Part shown: one piece after another, positions 56,940-64,000 of the stretch | Position numbering within the stretch: the first letter of the stretch is position 1 | How the letters are laid out: each line of letters begins with the position of its first letter | Notes under the pieces: model-generated | What the model was told of the DNA's origin: nothing | What the model saw: the letters and a program-made list of their open reading frames with translations, nothing else | Database searches by the model: none | Assembly (NCBI RefSeq): GCF_032854445.1 | Contig: NC_088306.1 | Coordinates: 4,336,373-4,400,372 of the forward strand | Direction: 5' to 3' | From: Liolophura sinensis | Lineage: Eukaryota; Mollusca; Polyplacophora; Chitonida; Chitonidae | Length of the DNA: 64,000 bases | Translations under genes and position numbers: made by a program

Positions 56940-57470
56940 GTGAAATTTAAGAGAGAGCCTGTTGGCTGAGGGATGGTAGATGTATTTTGATATTTCAGCA
57001 GATTACTCTGATAAATATCATACACACTTTTATTTATTTATTTTATTAATTAAGAATAAAGAAAACATTTAGACTAAGAGGTTGATATGTTGAATACGAC
57101 AGAGTATTATGTAATAATAACAGAAGATAATTCTGGCATCACTCAGACAACAGACATTCTGTTAAGAATAACAGAAGAATGTTTTCATTGTATACATGTT
57201 CCAGGGTGGATATCACACGAGTCACGGGGTACGGATCACGAGACTTTTGTTAAATACTTTGCAGGCTCACGAACCATTTTCTATCTTTCAGTTTTCAGAA
57301 TCACGAGCTTTGAGAACATAAACGAACTGTGGATTAAGCGACCGACTCTCCGTTGCATATTAATGGTTGTGTCGACCAGTTATTTTCATGTTCACGCTAA
57401 ACGTTTTTTCTGCCTATTTACAGGTGTATATTCTACTGGTCTAGTACTTTGTTCAGGAAGTCTAAGGTTT
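56940..57470. mobile_element. palindromic element relative, copy 2
   Basis: Counterpart of 23110-23660. Confidence 0.55.
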
Positions 57471-57737
57471 AGTTAAATTATTTTGATACTCATCTCAGTC
57501 CGAAATCTAGTTTGCATATGGTATATTTACACAGTATATATGTACATAATAGTTCCGTCTTTTACGTCTTTTTTTTTAACGAACTACTTGTATGTTAAAT
57601 GGTTGAATGATTTCACTACTTGGGTCATACCAGGATTCGAACTCGAGTCTCAGCAGTCTAAGCCCAGCGATCTATCAACTCAACTAAAGGTAGAGTCTCG
57701 CCTGCTACTGCTGAAGCGCTGGGAAGCTGCTCCCGTT

Positions 57738-57985
57738 ATACTCTATATTATACTTATACGACGGTGGCTAGCATTGTGGCGGGATGAAACCAGGCAAGTC
57801 TCGGGACAAACCCACCCTGCTTCCTCTCCGGCGGTACGTGGGAAGATCTGTCAGCAACCTGCGGATGGTCGTGGGTTTCCCCCCGAGCTCTGCCAGGTTT
57901 CCTCCCACCATAATGCTGGCCGCCGTGCTATAAGTGAAATATTCTTGAGTATGGAGTAAAACACCAATCAGATAAATAAAAAAAA
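57738..57985 (+). mobile_element. two opposed SINE pieces, copy 2 only
   Basis: A short reversed piece (TTATACGACGGTGGCTAGCA... to ~57820) is followed by a plus-strand 3' half (GCTTCCTCTCCGGCGGTACG ... GTAAAACACCAATCAGATAA). The two pieces face each other. They lie in a ~406-bp segment (57736-58141) that is absent from copy 1. Confidence 0.8.
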
Positions 57986-58434
57986 TAATATCTGGGTGAG
58001 AATCACTAGTTCAAAACTCAATTGTAAATCACAGTCACTAGAGAGTTAATCCACAGGTAATCCATAGTTAATCCAACAGGTTAATCCACTTCACGGTCAG
58101 TAGTCAGACAACTATCAAGGCAAATGACCTTCTACGAAAATTTATTACACTCAAAGAAACTTCTATAAAGGCGTTGACAGTAAATCTCACACAATTTATT
58201 CATAGATAATATTGAGTTATTGTGTTATTATATTCGATATCAGCAAGTACGTGTAACAGAATGTGTGTGTATCAGGTAGCCGGATCCTGGTCCATGGCCG
58301 ACACATCGTTAGTTAGACGATTACCCAACGCAGTGTTCGATAGACCTATTTATCATGTCTATAAATAAAGCTGAAATCATGTTTATGATAGCAAGTATTA
58401 CAAGGTTAATCTATGTAAAACATTATATGTATGA

Positions 58435-59420
58435 CGCCCTTAAATGACAGACAGGATCCCGTGCAACTAAATAGGAAATCGTCACACCTCGGAGCAGCAA
58501 AAACCTGTGAGAAAAATTGGAGTGATGCGATTTTTACTTTTTGTTCTTTCAAAAGACAAAAGTAGGGTCAAAGACAGATTTTGCTATTTTAAGGCTTTTA
58601 CCTGCGGGAAATCTCTTCATAATAAAAAATATAATTACATGAACCAAAATAATTTCCATATATTATTTGTCTAGTTATTGAGTTATTGAGTAAGCTATAA
58701 CCGAGCTCATGAAATCATTTTTCTATGAATCGAAAAAAAAAAGAAAGAATTTGGAAGTTCAGAAGAACTCTCCATTCATGATAACATGTCGCATCAGTCC
58801 ATTATTAACATCCGTACCTAGAAACTCTTGTGTCGAATAGCATAACGAGTTCGATTCCGAAAATTGCATACTTTTTTTAGTACTAAACAAAGTGAGATAA
58901 TGGAAGGGGGGGGGGGGGATCTGAACCACAACATATTGTCAAGGTGTATGTTAGATGAGTTAAAATATATTATCGTAAATCTGTACAGATTATCTACAAT
59001 ATTTTTTCCAATAAAAGCTCAACGCTATTTACTTCAGTCAAAACCATATCGTACAAATACATTGAGAAAGGGACACCTGTTTTTCAGTTTAGCTTCGTAA
59101 TAAATGTCTATTAAAGACACTGAGATATATTCGCAGAATAATTCGTAAGACAAAACTTTTTTCAAATGAAAACATTCAACAGAAAATGATATTATCCTGT
59201 GCATTTAACGGCATACAGTAGGCTGATGGACGAATATTTAGTTTGGCCTAGTTTCAACTTCAACGGTATATCGGGAAAGATCTTGCATCATTTCACAGGC
59301 GATTTGTCACTGTGAGCAGGCTGGTAATCGATCTGAACGAAAGGGGATTTCCCATCTAGTTACAGGAGATCTTTTAATAGTAAGAGCCGTAGTCTACCGA
59401 TAGGAGCCAAAGCCAATGTT
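58435..59420. other. no recognised feature, copy 2
   Basis: Counterpart of 24200-25190; the G run is longer here. Confidence 0.5.
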
Positions 59421-59679
59421 AAATCATAGATATGCGCGACAAAATGACAGCAGCATATCGCCACGCAAACAACTGACATTGTGAACCGACAAGCCATCAA
59501 AAGCGGAACACGACAAAGCGACACCGGAAAGCAACAAAGTGGCAAATCGATAAACTGGATTCGGGGTGCGTTCTACAGAAAGTGCGAAATCTGGCAACAT
59601 AGATGTATCACCAAAGAAATGCTTGATCTAAATAAACAAAGCAGTATTAATAGTATTGTCACCAAACATTATATATGTG

Positions 59680-59746
59680 CGGCCTCCGTGGCCGAGGGGG
59701 TTAGCCCGCCAGCGCGGCGCAATGACCCAGTAGTCTCCCACCAATG
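59680..59746 (+). mobile_element. SINE head fragment, copy 2
   Basis: Counterpart of 25451-25518. Confidence 0.8.
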
Positions 59747-60821
59747 GGTGGCGGTTTTGGGTGGGGTGAAGGCTGTTTTGAGGTGATTTATTTCTTCTTG
59801 GAGGTTGATGCTGGATATCTGTATGGCTCGTTTTGTTAGGGTAGATATTATTCCTCTCTTGATCCGATTAGGTTGGTTAGATGGGTAATTCACGTATTGG
59901 CCTGAATGTGTGGGTTTGCGGTATACTGAAGTGAGGAGTTTGTCGTTCCTCTTGCTGATAAGTACATCCAGAAACGGTATGGTTTTGTCGCATTCTTGTT
60001 CCATGGTGAACTGTATCCTGTTGTTTTGGGTGTTGAGGTGGTCAAGTAGGGACTGGCGGTTGTCAGTCTTGTTTAGTGCTACGAATGTGTCATCTACCTT
60101 ACGGAACCAACACAACGCTTTGATGGGGCTTGCAGCTAAGGATTTGTTCTCAAATTCTGTCATGTATATTTCGGAGATAAGTGGTGATAGGGGCGATCCC
60201 ATCGGTAAACCGTGGAGTTGTTCATATATGTCATCCCCCCACGTGAAATAGGTGGAATGCATACACGAGTCCAGAAGGCTGATTATGCTGTCAGGTTTCA
60301 TGGCTGTGTTGAGGGGGTGTTGTCCGCTGTTCAGCTTCTGTCGTATGATGTCTAGGGATTCTTCTCTATGGATGTTGGTAAATATGTCGATGGCGTCGTA
60401 ACTGATCAGTTGGGCTGTGCCTGGAATGTCTTTAAGTTTGTTACAAAATTCTGCTGAGTCTTTGATGTAAGATTTGGAAGTTTTGCCCAGAGGTGTTAGG
60501 AGTTTAGTGAGGTACTGTGCCGTGTCGTAGTGGACAGTGCCTCTGGAGCAGATCAGGAGTCGGGCTTTGATCGAGTTCTTATGGATTTGATGGTTTCCCT
60601 GGCGTAAGGTGCTCTGGGATGGGTTGTGTTGAGCTTTCGGTACAGTTGGATGTCGATTTCATTGCTGTTCTGCAGGGCTTCGAGTTTTGCCCTAAATTCT
60701 CTTTCTAGTTTCGGTGTGGGGTCTTTGGTTATTTGCCTGTATGTCGTTGTGTCGCTTAGCATGTCGTTGACTAGTTGGTTGAATTTGTTCTTGTCAGGTA
60801 TAACTGCGGCTCTTCCGTCAG
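59747..60821 (-). pseudogene. Penelope-like RT piece, copy 2
   Basis: Counterpart of 25519-26593. Here 210 codons stay open (59669-60301), including DIYEQLHGLPMGSPLSPLI and FRKVDDTF. Still broken upstream. Confidence 0.85.
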
Positions 60822-61133
60822 TCAGACTATAAAAGAAGCAAAGTGCTGGAAGCCATCATGATCCGACGACACATTCCACAACTTAACCCAGACAGTGGGT
60901 ACCACCTACCGAGCGCCTACAATAACCTCATCAGATTAGACAGTGACAGCCTTAAACCCTGAAGCCATTAACCCTGAAGCTATTATCTATGTTACATTGT
61001 TGCCTGTTTTTGATACCACTCACTCTCTTACTGTATATATGTTGTCTTGTATCTCTGTATGTTCATATGGTTTGATAACAATGTAAGAACCTACATCGAC
61101 ACGTCACCAACACAATAAATTCAGGAGTTGTTA
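60822..61133 (+). pseudogene. Penelope endonuclease end and tail, copy 2
   Basis: Counterpart of 26594-26905. The tail motif reads CATCGACACGTC here, one base off copy 1. Confidence 0.75.
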
Positions 61134-61612
61134 TCCATAAGTAATGCCTCTGCCAATCTATACCATCCCAATTCCTAAATGCCTCTGAAAGAATTCATAT
61201 ATCATGTCAACCAATCTGTCAATTCCTCAAAGGAAGAATAAGCTTACGATGCATTAATCTATTATTAAAATTAAGCATGCATCCAGGATTTACTGGGGGT
61301 TTTTTGTCTTTGGCTTAATATTCGGACATCTTGATTTAAAACTTTTCAATCACTAGGCCGCGCGAGGTGCAAATACTAGACAGAGAATTTGTAAATCACC
61401 CCAACTGTCACTGATTGTGAGGCCTTTGTGACAATATATGATCGACTGAGCTCGTATGACTGCTACCACATCCTACATGCGACGTACGTTGAAGATTATT
61501 CATCTTCCATCAATATGGTGCAATTCCATCAGTACATTTTTGTATCAGATTGGCATAGGTCGTCAGTGACTTGCCAAAGGTGGTTGGTTTACTCTGTATA
61601 CGTATGCATTAT

Positions 61613-61812
61613 TATTTATTTAATTGGTGTTTTACGCCGTACTCAAGAATATTACATTCATACGACGGTGGCAAGCATTATGGTGAGAGGAAACCGGGCA
61701 AATCCCTGGGGAAACCCACGATCATCCGCAGGTTGCTGTCAGAACTTAACACGTATGGCCGGCGAGGAAATCAGCATCAGTTGAAATTGAAATTACAACG
61801 ATGGCATTGGTG
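61613..61812 (-). mobile_element. SINE, reverse, lacking head, copy 2
   Basis: Counterpart of 27386-27585. Confidence 0.85.
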
Positions 61813-62394
61813 AGAGGTTAACATCGTATAATTAAACGATGCTTGAGGGTGGATACAAAAAAAGTACAACGTGTGCAAGTTGACCCAGTGGTATACAGTG
61901 TTATTCTCGAGACCAGTGGCGCCTGACATTGATTTTGCGTGTTCTAATCTAGCCAACAATGGGCTGAATTTTGAAGCGGTATTACTGCCTGGCATCGATA
62001 TAATGCTCACTGTTTTTTTTTTCAAACCAGGCTTGATCTAAAATCCATCACATTAAAGCTAGCTATAGACATAGAAGGGGTGCGTAAAACACCAATAAGC
62101 AAAGAAACATACACAGATATAAGGCCTTGTACTCAATGACAAAAGTTTAATAAAAACATTACAGTAAGGGAGTAAAGAAAGGGGAAAGGTATATTTTGAA
62201 ACTTACATGTATGCGAACCATAGTGAACATAGTGGACTTTACAGCAATCCGTCAAAATCAGAACTACTGTATTCTCATATCCTTACAGTAATTTCGCTTA
62301 GATCTGGAAAACTGAAGTAGAGCAGCGATCATTGCTGGGAGCTCACATTCACGGTTAAGGTACATTCATCAGGTGACCAAAGCGTGAAGGGGAG

Positions 62395-62490
62395 CATCTG
62401 TGGCCGAGTTGCTAGCGTTTCAGCGCGGCGCAATCAATCAGGAGAATCTCATCAATGCTGTTGCTTTGGATTCCAGTCTAACTTACAAGT
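62395..62490 (+). mobile_element. decayed SINE head, copy 2
   Basis: Counterpart of 28168-28262. Confidence 0.6.
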
Positions 62491-62701
62491 CTAAAAAGTT
62501 TGGAATATTGGTGAATTTCACACCATCTCCACGAAGAGCGTGGTTCGTTGCGTTCAGGTCAATAATCTGTCGACTGGTTTCACTTGGACTAGTCTCTATG
62601 ATGCATTGTCAATAGTTTCCTCAAACCAAAACATTTCTAAATGTTATAGGAGACGAGTTTTTCACGATATTCTGAAAGCGCCCCAAACAAGTGCAGAAAT
62701 T

Positions 62702-63945
62702 CAGTGAAACCCATGTATTTTATTACGAGCTGTAACTTTTATTCGATTGGAAATATGTCTACAATACTTGGTAAGTTAAATATGCAAAACACTAACAATA
62801 CAGAAAATTAATTTAGTACTTGGTGTGCCCACTCCTCGCATTGTACAATGCGCGAACACGTCTTGGCATACTGGCAACTAAGGAAGTCAAAGTTTCTTGT
62901 GGTATATCTCTCCAGCAAGTGAGCACAGCACGAGTTAGTTCAGCCACGTTCGTTGGGGCTTCATCCAGGTTATTCAACCCACGGGAAACTTCCGCCCACA
63001 AGTTCTCAATTGGGTTCATATCCGGTGAAATGGCTGGCCACTGCATGTGCTCAACACCCTCCTGTTCCAGGAAATTCCGTATCAGTTCGGTCCGGTGCGG
63101 CGTGGCGTTGTCGTCCTGATAGACAAAGTTTGCCCTGAATTGTTGCCGAGCAAATGGGAGCATTATCGTTTCCAGAATCCGTTGATATTGGTGCTGGTTC
63201 ATGTGTCCATCCAAGACGTGCAGGTCGCATTTACCAGTGCTATGAAAAGCACCCCAGAGGGTGACCCCACTGCCCCCGCCTTGGACTCTAGGCATGATGC
63301 AATCTTCGTTCAGAGCCTCGTGAGCCTGACGACGCACCATCACACGGCCATCTTCCCGGTAGACGACAAAACGAGACTCATCACTGAATATCACGTGTCG
63401 CCAGTGTCCCCACCTGCCAGTTCAGGTGTTCCCGCGCCCAGGATAAGCGTGCCTGGCGGTGTCGACGCTGTAGCAAAGGCTTCCTCTTAGGCCTCCTTAC
63501 CAAATACCCAGCAGTCAACAGTCTGGATCGCACTAAGCGGCTTGACACAGTAGTATTGGTAAATCTCATCCAGTCAGCGCGTATCTGGTTGGAACTCTTC
63601 GTACGGCCATTGCGGCAAAGTCTCACCAGATACCGGCCATCTCTCTCGGTGGTCTTTCGTGGCCGACTAGACCTCGGTCTAGGCGTCGGCACACCCGTCG
63701 GTGTCGCTTAAAGATTTTGGAGACGGCTCCCTGAGTGACACCAAGAGCTGCTGCAATGTCCTTCTGTTTTGCTCCAGCCAGGCTCATACCAACGATACGG
63801 TTTGCAGACTGCAGCACTCAGTTGACGTCTCATGATCACAGCAGTATTGTTGGAAACACTCTGTAGCACTGGCATGCCTTAACCGAGCTTTTATAAGAGT
63901 TACAAGGTTAAATTATAATCATGTCTGCGTACATGACTTTTTCAC
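62702..63945 (-). mobile_element. Tc1-type DNA transposon, dead, copy 2
   Basis: Counterpart of 28476-29719 with the same candidate ends. The catalytic part is further split: one extra C near 63408 separates 63381-63692 from 62813-63394. The ancestral shift between the HTH half (63623-63817) and the catalytic half is shared with copy 1, and one extra T near 63801 also disrupts the HTH start. Confidence 0.8.
62813..63394 (-). pseudogene. Tc1 transposase catalytic core, copy 2
   Basis: 193 codons from MIFSDESRFVVYREDGR to the stop; keeps DDN and NPIENLW. Confidence 0.85.
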
Positions 63946-64000
63946 TGAGAAATGGATGGTCATGCTTTGTTCCAACTGTAATTTTTGCTCAGGTGACACA

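Larger units (their letters stand above)
41059..64000. repeat. duplicated segment, copy 2 (cut by window)
   Basis: Starts with 10 A (41059-41068) and then TCATTGATAACC. These correspond to the poly(A) and right target-site duplication of the SINE at 6514-6767. The SINE body itself is replaced by minisatellite. The copy runs to the window end (64000 matches 29772). Its right end is unknown. Confidence 0.95.

Overview
This is eukaryotic, animal DNA, most likely from a mollusc and probably a bivalve. That call rests on a tRNA-headed SINE in many copies (head GGCCTCCGTGGCTCAG, tail GTACGGCGTAAAACACCAAT), a dispersed repeat with the core GTGGCAGGGCGAGTC, a Penelope-like element, Ty3/gypsy and Tc1 fossils, and very many minisatellites. 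I recognise this SINE and dispersed repeat from memory of molluscan genomes, so the phylum is an inference. Nothing bacterial is present: there are no operons, and the long open frames mostly lie in tandem repeats whose period is a multiple of three.

The main structural fact is a large head-to-tail duplication. Positions ~6756-29772 reappear, in the same order and orientation and about 98-99% identical by eye, at 41059-64000, where the second copy is cut by the window end. The offset is 34,301 bp at the left and about 34,228 bp at the right. The junction joins an 18-bp minisatellite to the poly(A) tail of a SINE. Either the locus carries a recent ~34-kb tandem duplication, or two haplotypes were joined during assembly.

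Layout: 1-730 minisatellites; 731-7090 two LTRs and a broken reverse-strand Ty3/gypsy element carrying a SINE; 7091-12800 repeats with a solo LTR; 13073-16349 a reverse-strand multi-exon host gene whose first two exons encode a death effector domain (DED); 16720-25400 minisatellites and old paralogous repeat blocks; 25451-26905 a Penelope-like element in two opposed pieces; 28476-29719 a dead Tc1 transposon; 30550-33480 an older, diverged, collinear copy of the 21-25 kb block; 34237-41058 three arrays of one 18-bp minisatellite, with SINEs and a mariner-type miniature element between them; then the second copy of everything from 6.76 kb onward.

The DED gene is the only credible host gene. Its core is supported by two DED half-exons joined in phase, a third exon in the same phase, and several weaker downstream exons. 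DED proteins normally act as cytosolic adaptors in death-receptor or innate-immune signalling. The two copies differ most in the first DED exon, where all 8 nucleotide differences change amino acids. Everything else is repeat or fossil.
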